Assembly (NCBI GenBank): GCA_027405735.1
Contig: JAPEHQ010000018.1
Coordinates: 310,001-374,000 of the forward strand
Direction: 5' to 3'
Source: Mucor racemosus
Taxonomy: Eukaryota; Mucoromycota; Mucoromycetes; Mucorales; Mucoraceae
DNA length: 64,000 nucleotides
Below the pieces are notes generated by a model. It was given only the letters and a program-made list of their open reading frames with translations. It had not been told where the DNA came from and did not search any database. Below are positions 22,058-33,152 of the stretch, one piece after another. Position numbers and translations under genes: made by a program. Position 1 is the stretch's first letter. Each line of letters opens with the position of its first letter.

Positions 22058-23749
22058 TTTTGTCCTCTTTTTTATTGTACACGTATAAGAATAAATATTA
22101 AAAGAAAAAAGAAAAAAAGAAAGAAAACAAAAGGATATAAATATATAAAAATAGGGTTTTTAAGCTTTCAAGGTTTATTTGAGAAAAAGATGTTCGGGAA
22201 CACAAGTTTATCAACCTAACTACCGTAATATAAAATGTATATGAAATCTTACTAAATTCACAATAGCAAAACGAGAGCAAAGTGAATGAAAAATATATCA
22301 TCGAATAAAATGGCTCTAATTTTTTCAGCTCATAAACAAATCTCTTTTCCCCTTTTAACTGTAAAAAGTTAGGTGATTTAATATATAGTAAAAAGCCAAG
22401 AATTTTTTTTACATTTTAGGGTTTCATTATTTTTATTTTCTATATTTATACAAACTAGTGGAAATATCATCGATATACATCTAGATCTCGACGCTAATTG
22501 TCATATATATATATATATATGTAAAATAGACAGAGCGCTGTGTAGTTGAAAAAGAAAAGAGGTTTTAGTACAATAGTTATCACTACCATTTATAAACGGA
22601 GTCTTATTTACGACTTGAATGGCTTCTATACGAAATGTTGATCCAGCCTCTTTCGTTCACTCCTTGAACGTGTTTATGATATACATTTATTCGTGCGGAG
22701 ATCAGCATCGTAAAGTTATAATTTATCTTGAAAAGTTAGACATAGATATTCAAGAATAGTGTATTGATCATAATCAAATAATAATAATGAAAATAAAGTG
22801 GACATATATCTGATGTATTTACAGGTTCCTGCATAAAAACTTGCATAATGGTGATAATCGATATTTTAAATTAATTTCTCGAGCTTTCACACTTGTAAGA
22901 GGTTTCATTAGATATGTGGTATATTCTATACATTCGGATATTTACTCGCATTCAACTTGCAACACATACTAAAAAAATACCGTCTTTATTAAAAAAGAGA
23001 ACTGTACTTTGTATCACCATATGCTGTTTTCTATTTTAGCCCCTATTTCTGTGCAACAAAATATAATGAAATTGACGTGTAGGATGGTATGTCTTGTACT
23101 ATGTTTGCACAGATGGTTGCTAGCACTAATTCAACACGACAAGTAAACTCTTTAAAAAGTTGGTCTTTGTATACAGTTATTATTATGTGCATCATGAGTC
23201 CGTTGTAAGTTCCTGATCGACTATAATGCTATAATAAAATGACGTTATTTAATATATGGAAGGGAATTAATATCATATGCATCCCCTGCTTTTTCGTAAA
23301 TTTTGCTCGGCTTCTTGGTCTTCTGTTAAATCAGATATTTTGATATATCTTGTTTTTATGTGATTTTTAGTATTTGCCATATATGATACATAGATTGATC
23401 ACCATCGCTGTAATTTACAATTAGAAGATAAAATATTTCCCCGAATAGAAACGATGCTACCTAGATGCTGCCACTACAATATAGACGTAAATCAGTCGCA
23501 TTATGCTACCTGTTCCTAAATTATTTTATGTCTCACGAAGACTCGAAAGCATGTAAAATGCAATGCTTTTTTTTTTTTTTTTTGTTTTTTTGCACTAAAT
23601 AACACCAAGAAAAAAATTATATGTCAATGTACTTGAGATGTTTAACTTTAATTCAAAAGCAAGTATTCAGAAATATCCTATCTTTTGCAGTTGGTATAAC
23701 TTTTTCGGTGCTAATGTTTCAGATTTTTACAGGTATTTCACTATTAGCA
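22058..23749. other. Intergenic, AT-rich
   Basis: Upstream region of the protease gene. It contains a TA microsatellite (about 22503-22520) and several T tracts. No gene recognised. Confidence 0.45.
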
Positions 23750-24090
23750 TTAAAAACTTTGAACCTTAATATCTCTGCGAAAAATTAAGCTATGCTAACA
23801 ATTTGTGATACTGAAACTTACTTGTTTTGAGATACTCTATAACATATTTCAGCATGAAAAAATTCTTATTACTTTTATTTTTTTCATTTTTTTTTTAGAC
23901 ATTTTATAGTAGATTTTATAAATATTCGTTAAATTGAGCAGCACCTTTTTTACATTCATTTCATCAACCTTGTTGATTTCTCTCGGACCCAACTTAGTTT
24001 TTTCAAAATATTGATTTTTCGTGGAGATATCCTCAAAAATGTGTACAAAAAGATACCTTCGTTTCTAGCTTCAATATTTCCCCTGTAAAG
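23750..24090 (+). repeat. Repeat R, copy 1
   Basis: Matches 30733-31069 in the same orientation (AACCTTAATATCTCTGC...AAAATATTGATTTTTCG...AATGTGTACAAAAAGATA). It ends abruptly where LTR Q1 begins. The copies differ by scattered substitutions. No function seen. Confidence 0.6.
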
Positions 24091-24381
24091 TGATTTATCG
24101 AGACTTTGTAAATTAAAATCAACGTAAAAAGTACCGTTTATTAGAATGAATTAAATATGCGTTTATATAGTTATTGGGATTGTGTGATCCAATCTAATAG
24201 GCAAGGGTCCATTAGATGTAACAATAGAAATTATTATTAATGTGTATGGATATAATATGTTATGCTTCAGTAGTAATATTGGAGTCATGAAATGTAACAT
24301 TGTTTAATTCGCATGTTGAACATCATAGTTTGACAGATGTTCTAAGTTGGTAATTCGGTAATTCATAATTCTGATAGATCA
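24091..24381 (+). mobile_element. Solo LTR, family Q (copy Q1)
   Basis: A 291-bp sequence starting TGATTTATCGAG and ending CTGATAGATCA. The flanks are TAAAG (24086-24090) and CAAAG (24382-24386), a 5-bp target duplication with one change. Its first 200 bp match Q2 closely. It sits at the join between repeat R and an inverted piece of repeat A. Confidence 0.75.
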
Positions 24382-25000
24382 CAAAGATTTACAGTAATAA
24401 ACTTGAATCAAATGGGTACAGTATCGTAAATTCTTGAAAAAGTTCTCAAATGTTATAAAATCCCTTATTTTTAAGACTTACAAAGCTTATAAGCGGAATA
24501 TTAATTTTAAAAATTATTTTTGTCCAGATCATCAATTTTGACATTTTTTAATTTTTTTTTCTGGTCTTGCAAATCTAGAGTTAATTATACTACCAATTAT
24601 AAAAACAAAAAGTATAAACATATACAGAATTTAGCGCCCTATTTGCTTAATAAAAAATAACAAACATTTTTTTTACAAAATATTACATGAAAATTCTTTA
24701 ATCAAAAAAACGTTTTTGGAACAAAAGTATAAAGTTTCATTACTTAACATTTAATATTAAGCTTTTATAAAGTGTGTATTATCTATGGCTACAATTTTCT
24801 CTCACAATGTAGTATATTTAAACGTTGATTTTGGTATCAAAATTTGATTTTTCTATTTTTTGATCAAAATCATGAGTGTTGGTAAGGATAAAATGAGTCC
24901 CAAAAATGTCCGCTACAAAATCTGAATTTTCAGACCGTACGTGATTAAATATAAGAAAAGTTAAAATAAAAACGCTTTTTTATTTAAAACTTAGATACAC
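24382..25000 (-). repeat. Repeat A fragment, inverted part of copy A4
   Basis: This is the reverse complement of about 200-770 of A1 (for example TCTGGTCTTGCAAATCTAGAG and the GATTTTTCTATTTTTTGATC word). It ends near 25000, after TTTATTTAAAACT. Together with 25382-26114, which lies in the opposite orientation, it forms a rearranged copy of repeat A. Confidence 0.75.
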
Positions 25001-25024
25001 TACGGCCGAACTATGCTTCCCGTG

Positions 25025-25333
25025 TGATTTATCGAGACTTTATAAATTAAAGCAACGTAAAAAGTACCGTTTATTAGAATGAATTAAATATGGGTTTATA
25101 TAGTTATTGGAATTGTGTGATAAGATCTAATGGACAGGGATCCATTAGATGTGACAATAGATATTATTATTAATGTGTATGGATATAACATGTTATGTTT
25201 CAGTGGTAATATTGTTATAAGTTATGTTTCATTGTTAGTTTCTGGGTGACAGGAACCAGTTACTGGATAGATAAGATCTGCTAGATTTGTCGGAGATCTT
25301 CTATATATCGAATGTTGTAATTCTGATAGATCA
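25025..25333 (+). mobile_element. Solo LTR, family Q (copy Q2)
   Basis: A 309-bp sequence starting TGATTTATCGAG and ending CTGATAGATCA, with an exact 5-bp target duplication CCGTG at 25020-25024 and 25334-25338. The 3' third differs strongly from Q1. Confidence 0.85.
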
Positions 25334-25381
25334 CCGTGGACATAATGATCTGCACAGATGGGCAGAATAAAATTTTTTGTG

Positions 25382-26114
25382 CAGATTGTAGTAAATGACG
25401 AAGTTATTTACTAAAATAAAAAAGTATAAAAATAAAAGCAGTAGAAATACAATTATAATCAGCTAAAGTTTTTATCACAAAAGATTTCTGAAGATTTAAA
25501 ATAATTGAAAAAGTATGAGGGTATTTATAGTAATTCGGAGAACTTGGGTACCATCAGACTTAAATGAATGTATATTTAGTAATCTTCTAGTTTTGAGTAC
25601 ATTGTTATTGATTTAATATTTTAAGGGGTAAATCATGTAGAGCATTGACTATAAGGGATTGATGTCAAGTGTGACAATATTGACCTTTTGGGAAATGGTT
25701 GTTTTGTTTATTTTTTTTTTATATCTATTTTATGTAACCTTGATTTTTAAGGGGTAGTTTTTATTATATGATGCTTGAATCTTATTTATATTGATAGTGC
25801 AACTTCAATATAGATGAGTAGTTGACTTGATATCTTTGTTTATTAGTATTATTGATTTGGATAGAATCCTGTTTTGATATATATGTCATTTGTGTAATTG
25901 ATTGCGCCGTGATCAAGGGTGCTATCAACTACACGACATGTATGGTTCAAAAAGATATTTCATATTTTTAGCATGCGTTTGTTATTGTGTTCAACTGAAG
26001 CGTTTGTTTATTATTGTTGTTCACATTTCAAGTGGTATCATATTTTATGAGAGACACTTAGAATTTAGGTTGTTTTATTATTATCGAGCGTTTTTAGTAT
26101 GTAATTCCACTGCA
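25382..26114 (+). repeat. Repeat A fragment, direct part of copy A4
   Basis: Matches about 1045-1773 of A1, including the shared right end CCACTGCA at 26114. It is more diverged than A2. Confidence 0.8.
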
Positions 26115-26687
26115 CAGATCATTATACCCAAATGAACAGAGCAATGAGATCAAGTTTTTTTAGTCAATTTATTAAAGTATATATTAATTATAATATAACT
26201 AATAACGAAGATAATTTGAATAGTTCAAAGCAGATGTGAATTACTCTGATTCAACAGAATTGCCTTATTGACGAGATAGATCAATTTGAAATTTGGGGTT
26301 TGAAAGAGTTCTGCCCATGTTCTTCTTTTGGGGACTAAATGGAACAACGATAACAACCTGTTTGGCAACATTAAAAGTATTTATGCCTTTGTAAATTTCT
26401 GTTTTTAACACACAAACTCGACTGATTTAGAGTTATTTTTCTTTTTCTTCCCTACTCTTTCCTCGGCTCTTTTATTTATGTTTAAAACTACAGCAAAAAG
26501 ACCAATATTTTTCATAAACTAAAATTAAGTAGCAGGTGCAAGTACATGTTTTTCCTATTGTTTATTTGGGAACGAATTTTTAACTGTTAATGTTAGGGCA
26601 CATTATAATATTTTTTTCGAACAAAAAAAGCATTCAAGACTTAGTTATTTTGTTATAACAATGACAATGGGATGTTTCTGATTCTAG
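26115..26687. other. Intergenic, no gene seen
   Basis: AT-rich sequence between repeat A4 and the captured exon at the start of A3. It ends in TTTCTGATTCTAG, which looks like the 3' end of the intron that preceded the captured exon. Confidence 0.4.
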
Positions 26688-26917
26688 ATTGACATTTATC
26701 ATAAGGCAGGCTGATGATACGTTTGATATTACTGTAGATAGAACCAGTCAATCTAATGTATGGAATTTGAATGCAAATACCGAGGTCCGAGGAACCATTG
26801 TAAGTACTTAAGTTGGCTCTGTCAAAGCATTGAATAAATTGGCTTGGGACAAGGAGGGTAAAAAGGCAGTAATAGGTTCCAGTAAATGCCCATGTTTATG
26901 TTTATGATATTGGAGAG
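26688..26917 (+). pseudogene. Captured dynein intermediate chain exon, best copy
   Basis: Plus-strand reading: FDITVDRTSQSNVWNLNANT, then EV, a stop, VGSVKALNKLAWDKEGKKAV, IGSS and, after a frameshift, HVYVYDIGE. Cytoplasmic dynein intermediate chains end in the pattern WNLN.DTEVP..ALN...W...G...G...YDVGE. The fragment is flanked by TTCTAG on the left and GGTAAGAC on the right, so it looks like one exon with its intron borders, copied as DNA. A stop and a frameshift show that it is dead. The source gene is not in the window. Confidence 0.6.
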
Positions 26918-27086
26918 GTAAGACTAAAAGTTAATGTAAATTACCTCTAGCGCAATAATTATAAAATAAGGCTATATTATCATCAAATAAACTATCACAC
27001 AATATTAACACGTATAAAGATTTACAGTAATAAGCTTGAATCAAGTAGGTACAGCATCGTAAATTCTTGAAAAAGTTCTTAAATAT

Positions 27087-27645
27087 TGTGTAAATATACA
27101 CAATGAGTAACTAGAAAATAAAGTTAAAACTAGCTATAGATATATTTATTGAGTATATTGTAGGTAAAAAAGATAATGAATCCATCTCAAACGACATCAG
27201 GATTCAGGGTATTTATATGTTTTGGAAGCGTGGATATAGAGTCTACAATACAGAGTGTATGAAAGTATGATTTCATCGTCTTGAAGAACTAGTTGATTAC
27301 AACATGATGATATAATAGGTTGGCCATAGCAAGTTTAGTAGGATACAGTACGACCAAGTTAAGTATATAGGATCTTCATGCTTGATTTACTTTAGACCGT
27401 GAATGTTGATACAAATGGAATAGTTGAATTCCATTTCCAGGAACGAGTTCATGATTGGCTCACTTCAGGATTTCAGGCTACACCATTTCATCATAGACTA
27501 AATGTAACATAACTAAATGAAATAAAATTGGCATACATCATTATCACCTCATACTCATCATTCTATGCTAAGAATAATGTCTAAATAATCCTTTGAGCAC
27601 TTCTACTAGTAATACATGTACCCAGTATAGTCTATGTCCTAAACA
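27087..27645 (-). mobile_element. Solo LTR, family M (copy M2)
   Basis: A 559-bp sequence, reverse complement of 29032-29578, with an exact 5-bp target duplication AATAT at 27082-27086 and 27646-27650. Inserted into repeat A3. Confidence 0.9.
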
Positions 27646-27658
27646 AATATTATAAAAT

Positions 27659-27917
27659 TGTAGTGGCTCCAAGACCTTCGGATAGTGAACCAATCATTAA
27701 TAATGCTAGAGACACTGCCAGAATCTACGAGAAGGTTGCTTGGTAAGCATGCGTAGCAAGACCAAAACATATGCACCTTCTAGATTTATTCTATTGGCAC
27801 ATGATTAGCAACCATGTATCCATAGTCAATTAACACAATAGTATAAATAGCGAGTAAATAATCAATCGATAAACAATTATTCTTTATTCTATATAACATA
27901 ATATCTCGGACATTACA
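27659..27917. mobile_element. Solo LTR, family P
   Basis: A 259-bp sequence starting TGTAGTGGCTCC and ending GACATTACA. The flanks AAAAT (27654-27658) and GAAAT (27918-27922) are a 5-bp duplication with one change. It is absent from the other repeat A copies at this position. Only copy in the window. Confidence 0.75.
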
Positions 27918-28741
27918 GAAATCTCTTATTTTTAAGACTTACAAAGCTTATAAGCGGAATATTAATTTTTAAAATTATTTTTGTCCAGATCATCAATTTT
28001 GACATTTTTTAATTTTTTTTTCTGGTCTTGCAAATCTAGAGTTAATTATACTACCAATTATAAAAACAAAAAGTATAAACATATACAGAATTTAGCGCCC
28101 TATTTGCTTAATAAAAAATAACGAACATTTTTTTTACAAAATATTACATGAAAATTCTTTAATCAAAAAAACATTTTTGGAACAAAAGTATAAAGTTTCA
28201 TTACTTAACATTTAATATTAAGCTTTTATAAAGTGTGTATTAGCTATAGCTACAATTTTCTCTCACAATGTAGTATATTTAAACGTTGATTTTGGTATCA
28301 AAATTTGATTTTTCTATTTTTTGATCAAAATCATTAGTGTTGGTAAGGATAAAATGAGTCCCAAAAATGTCCGCTATAAAAACTGAATTTTCAGACCGTA
28401 CATGGTTAAATATAAGAAAAGTTAAAAAAATGCTTTTTTATTTAAAACTGATATACCATAATATAAGAGACTTAGCCGTTCAATCTTGCTGTCTTGCTAT
28501 GCTCAATTACGGCGCCGCTCTAAAGGCTCGCTTTTGCAATTTTTTAGTGAATGTATGATATGATAGACGGTTTTTCTGGTAGAAAAATGCATGTTTCTGT
28601 GGTAACAGATATTGCCTATTTTATTTAGTTTATAGTTCATGCGCTGTAATAATGTTGCTTTTAAATTGGCCAAAATGAGCAATTTAGCAGGGTTCTAAAT
28701 GCGCTAAATAATTTAAAGCTTTGAAAATCCATTTCTACGTG

Positions 28742-29031
28742 TGTTGTTTCTCTCTTTTTGTTTCCATATTCCAAGGATATATTCACCGTTTAATAAGGCA
28801 TATCAGACTATCAAGCTAATATTCTTTTCTTTTATCTGAATACGCATGCTAACATAAGGGACTAATGTTTTTAATATAGGTAGCAGTCGTTATATTAACG
28901 ACTGATATTTTCATTTAACCGCATTTTAACATCAAATACCATTATTTACTACTGTATTGTTGGATGTATTTCTTGATTACCAGATCAAATCGAAGTCAAT
29001 GATATTTATATCTAACCAATAAAAAGGTAGA
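28742..29031. other. Spacer without gene
   Basis: Unique AT-rich sequence between repeat A3 and LTR M3. Nothing recognised. Confidence 0.4.
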
Positions 29032-29578
29032 TGTTTAGGACATAGACTATACTGGGTACATGTATTACTAGTAGAAGTGCTCAAAGGATTATGTAGACAT
29101 TATTCTTAGCATAGAAGGATGAGTATGAGGTGATAATGATGTATGCCAATTTTATTTCATTTAGTTATGTTACATTTAGTCTATGATGAAATGGTGTAGC
29201 CTGAAATCCTGAAGTGAGCCAATCATGAACTCGTTCCTGGAAATGGAATTCAACTATTCCATTTGTATCAACATTCACGGTCTAAAGTAAATCAAGCATG
29301 AAGATCCTATATACTTAACTTGGTCGTATCCTACTAAACTTGCTATGGCCAACCTATTATATCATCATGTTGTAATCAACTAGTTCTTCAAGACGATGAA
29401 ATCATACTTTCATACACTCTGTATTGTAGACTCTATATCCACGCTTCCAAAACATATAAATACCCTGAATCCTGATGTCGTTCGAGATGGATTCGTTATC
29501 TTTTTACCTACAATATACTCAATAAATATATCTAGTTTTAACTTTATTTTCTAGTTATTCATTGTGTATATTTAAACA
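29032..29578 (+). mobile_element. Solo LTR, family M (copy M3)
   Basis: A 547-bp sequence starting TGTTTAGGACATAG and ending TATTTAAACA, with an exact 5-bp target duplication GTAGA at 29027-29031 and 29579-29583. Very similar to M2 and slightly more distant from M1. Confidence 0.92.
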
Positions 29579-30439
29579 GTAGAACTAGTTACAAACCCAC
29601 GAAATGTTCCAGAAAAATGATAGCATTTCAAATGATATAGAAACAAAAATAAAGAAAGAATAATCTAACGTTTTGTCTAATAACCATAGTTTTTGCTACA
29701 AAAAATAGTAATTAAACAAAAAAAGCATTGCGAATACAATTATAACTCTTCGATATTTATTTAAGATATAAAGTAAAGCAAAGGTTTATGGATTACCATA
29801 GCCTTTGTGATATATATACTATTTTCTAATTCTATTAATAATACAGTAATAAGATTTTGAAGCAAGCTCTTCATGGTTTAGTTCCTAGTTTGGAAGTACC
29901 AGTGGTACAATTTGACATTTTAAAGTTTTGTGTGGTTTAAAGTTATTAGATCTTAGATGTTGACTAAGATCAATGTAATAGATCAATGGATTGTCAAACT
30001 GGATATATAATATAGAGGATTATATGTCTGACTTTGATTCTATGATTGGATATGAGAGGTTGGTGTTACTAATTGTAATTGCTATTACTAGTATACGATT
30101 ATTACCTATGATTGATTATATGGAGTTATATAATAATTGGTTATAAGTAACAATGATAAATAAGTAATAATATATATTTATTTGGATTGTGGTTATAAAT
30201 ATAATAAGGGAAAGGAAAGAACAGATAAATTCACTAATGTGCAATTGATCCGTTCTTGGTTGTTATTTATATGTGCAATTTGCTTATGTAATGTAACTGG
30301 ATCATTACAATCAATTTGATTACTAAACAAACTTGTTGGTATATTTAGTTTACTACAGTTTTGATGGTAGCTACTGTATACTTGAAAAGAAATCTTTTTA
30401 CAGCTGGCAATCGTAAACTAGAATAGTAAGTTTAAAGAA
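29579..30439. other. Non-coding, possibly old LTR sequence
   Basis: AT-rich without a convincing frame. A poly-purine stretch (AAGGGAAAGGAAAGAAC at about 30206) recalls LTR or polypurine signals, but no borders could be set. Confidence 0.3.
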
Positions 30440-30690
30440 GGTTAATTTGTTTAAATTTTATGAGTGATAAGGTAACATCTATAATCTTAGATTTGGCTTG
30501 CATATAAATTTAAGCAGTAAGCGTTATTTAAGTTTATGCTCGAGCAAAAACCATTGTTGCTGTAAACATTATAGCTATAAATATATTTACAAATGATGAT
30601 AATTGTAAATATATTGGGTCTTACATGTACTGCTCTACATTGATAACGTATTGAATTGTATTGTCTATAACCTATATTAATAAAAGCAAA
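30440..30690 (-). repeat. Repeat N, copy 2
   Basis: Inverted relative to 4790-5588, without the LTR insertion found there. It serves as the 'empty site' that proves LTR L2 is an insertion. Confidence 0.65.
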
Positions 30691-30732
30691 TGTGAAAAGA
30701 AACCTGTCTTCCTCTGCTTGAAAAATTTAAAA

Positions 30733-31069
30733 ATTTAAACCTTAATATCTCTGCAAAAAATTAGGCTATGCTAATAATTTTTAATAATGAAACTTACTTG
30801 TTTTAAGATACTCTATAACATATTTTAGTATGAAAAAATTCTGAGCACTTTTATTTTTTTTCATTTTTTTTATAACATTTTTATAGTAGATTTTATAAAT
30901 ACAGTACTCGTTAAATTGAGCAGTATTTTTTTACATTCATCTCATCAGCCTTATTGAGCTCTGTCGAATCCAGTTTAGTTTTTTTCAAAATATTGATTTT
31001 TCGCAGAGATATCTTCAAAAATGTGTACAAAAAGATATCTTCATTTCTAGCCTCAATTTTTCCCTGTAT
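30733..31069 (+). repeat. Repeat R, copy 2
   Basis: Diverged copy of 23750-24090, in the same orientation. It continues to the right into sequence not shared with copy 1. Confidence 0.55.
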
Positions 31070-31713
31070 ATCCTCTTCCCAAATTCTGAATTTGAAAAAA
31101 AAAAATGACAAAAATCTCGTTTCCTCTATGAAAAATGCAACTAAAAGATTCGGCAATAGCTCTATCGATAGATACTCTTTTTGCGCATTATCTCCGTTAT
31201 TTATATTTAAAATATGCTTATGAAAAGTGATGTCTATCTTTAAAAAACCTTCAAAATTTCAATCGCATTTTTGCGCAAAATGTAATGCAAAATTTTTGTT
31301 TGATTTTTGCTTAGATGAATGCAGAACCTAAAACTGTACAAAAACTATTTAGAACTCTAGGTTGATTTGCTTTGTAGTTTATGAACCATTAAGCGATTTT
31401 ATTTTTTAGGGTAGAACGTAGTGGATATACTTTATTTATTATCATTTAATGTGAAGACTTAATATACATGAAACTCCTACAATAACGTTTCATGTAGCAC
31501 AAAGTAAGCCATATGGGAAGAGGTTGAGAGGTCTCCACAAGTGGGCCTACTGTAAACAAGGTCGCTATAATGATTATACTATGAAAGATGGGAAAGAAAT
31601 CGACTAATTAAAGTGCTGCACCAAGAGCCAAAACGGGCATGCGGAGAACGTCATACGAAAAAGTTGTGGGTTGGTGACATGACACTAAACAGGAAATACA
31701 GTACTACATAATA
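31070..31713. other. Intergenic, no gene seen
   Basis: AT-rich and otherwise featureless. It ends at the TA target site of transposon T2. Confidence 0.4.
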
Positions 31714-33060
31714 CAGTCGGGGTTACTAATGTTTCATCCATTCCCTATTTTTTCTATTTTTTTTTTGTTATACTTTTCTTTCAAACTCTTTCTTTATTAA
31801 TAAAACAATGTCCAAAACTTTTGAAATTAACATCAAAAAATTGCAAGACCCAACAGGAACCAAGCAAGATGTAAAAAAAATGAAGCTTGGCGCAATTTTT
31901 TATTTAAAACAGCTTGGATTTAGCCAATATGACATTTCTACTATGATTGACATAAAGCGTCCTACAATCCAAAGTATCATATCCAGAGGAGATCAAACTG
32001 GTACTACTTTAACAGGAAAAAGTACTGGAAGGCCATCTACCTTTGATGATTATACACAACGCCATTTGGAGCGATCAATAAGAATAGATCCCTTTCAAAC
32101 ATCAGAGACCATTACGGGGCAACTCAGAATGATGGGAAAAAATGTCTCTCGCTCGACAACAAGAAAATGGATAAGAAAGTTGGGCTTCAAGTACTATAAA
32201 CCTGCTGTTAAACCCAAGTTAACAGAGGAACATAAAAAAATAGACTGGAATGGGCACAATTTCATATCAATTGGTCTAATGAACAATGGAGACAAGTGGT
32301 TTGGTCTGATGAGTCAAGATTTCGTATTTGTGGCAATGATGGTACACCATTAGTTCTAAGAAAACAAGGTGAAAGGTATGAGAGTTGCCATATATTACGT
32401 TCGGTAAAATTTGGTGATGGTAGTGTGATGGTTTGGTCTTGTTTTTGGGCTGGGGGTTTTGGACCTTTGGTCTTTATTGACGGAAATATGAATCAAGAAT
32501 CATATATTGATGTATTGTCGCAACACTACATTCCATGGGTTCAAGACTTACATCAAAATGAAGGTACTAATTTTGTGTTTCAGGAGGATAATGCTACCTG
32601 TCATACAGGTGCATATGCAAAATGGTGGAAGAGATCACATTCAATGAATGTTATGGAGGACTGGCCATCACAAAGTCCTGATCTCAACCCCATTGAACAT
32701 GTTTGGAGCGAGCTCGCTCGTAAATTACGTAGCCGTAAACATCTAATTAATAATACCGAAGACCTTCGACGGGAACTTCTCGTCGCTTGGGAGAATATTG
32801 ATGTTGAGTTCGCTGCCAAGTTAATTGAAAGTATGCCCAAAAGATGCAAGGCAATTATAGATAGCAAGGGAGAAGCAACAAAATATTAGTTTTATTATTT
32901 TATTTTTACTTTCAAGTAATAAACATATATATCTTATTTTTGACGAAGTATAGAATTATCAGAGACTTGCAATAAAGAGCAAACCAAATTTGAAAATAGG
33001 TGTTCATTATATTTTCATTTTCTTAATTTTTTTTGGATGAAACATTAGTAACCCCGACTG
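31714..33060 (+). mobile_element. Tc1/mariner element T2
   Basis: A 1347-bp element with perfect inverted ends (CAGTCGGGGTTACTAATGTT and onward for about 27 bp on both sides) and TA target duplications at 31712-31713 and 33061-33062. It encodes one transposase that is intact except for a single frame change in a run of A. The perfect ends suggest recent movement. Confidence 0.95.
31808..32889 (+). CDS. Tc1/mariner transposase with a frame change
   Basis: DDE transposase of about 360 residues. The N-terminal helix-turn-helix reads GFSQYDISTMIDIKRPTIQS, and a second DNA-binding part has SRSTTRKWIRKLGF. The core has VWSDESRFRICG (first Asp), FVFQEDNATCHT (second Asp) and SPDLNPIEHVW (Glu). Frame 1 runs from ATG 31808 to about 32240; the catalytic part is in the -1 frame up to TAG at 32887. 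The switch falls at seven A (32234-32240), a classic slippery run. So either one A was lost, or ribosomal or transcriptional slippage makes the full protein. It cuts and pastes its own element in the nucleus. Confidence 0.88.
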
Positions 33061-33073
33061 TATTATCAAACAA

Positions 33074-33152
33074 ACTTGCGTCCACCAGGATTCGAACTCG
33101 AGTCGTGCGCTTGGGAAGTACACTTCTTAACCATTCGGCCCAACCACCAAGG
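33074..33152 (-). tRNA. tRNA-like sequence, degenerate
   Basis: The minus strand has a good B box (AGTTCGAATCC) and an A-box-like GGCCGAATGG about 35 bp before it, with a possible anticodon loop TTCCCAA (CCC, Gly). However, the 5' side does not pair with the 3' acceptor side (TGGACGC), and the D and T stems have mismatches. It is probably a tRNA pseudogene or the head of a SINE rather than a working tRNA. It lies 12 bp beyond the TA target site of transposon T2. Confidence 0.4.

Larger units (their letters stand above)
26688..28741 (-). repeat. Repeat A, copy A3, with two nested LTRs
   Basis: Inverted copy. The part from about 26765 is shared with A1 and A2; 26688-26764 extends further into the captured gene than they do. 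Two solo LTRs (27087-27645 and 27659-27917) were inserted into it. Removing them restores continuity with A1 and A4 (AAAGTTCTTAAATATTATAAAAT, then CTCTTATTTTTAAG). The outer end is at 28741 (TTTCTACGTG). Confidence 0.8.
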
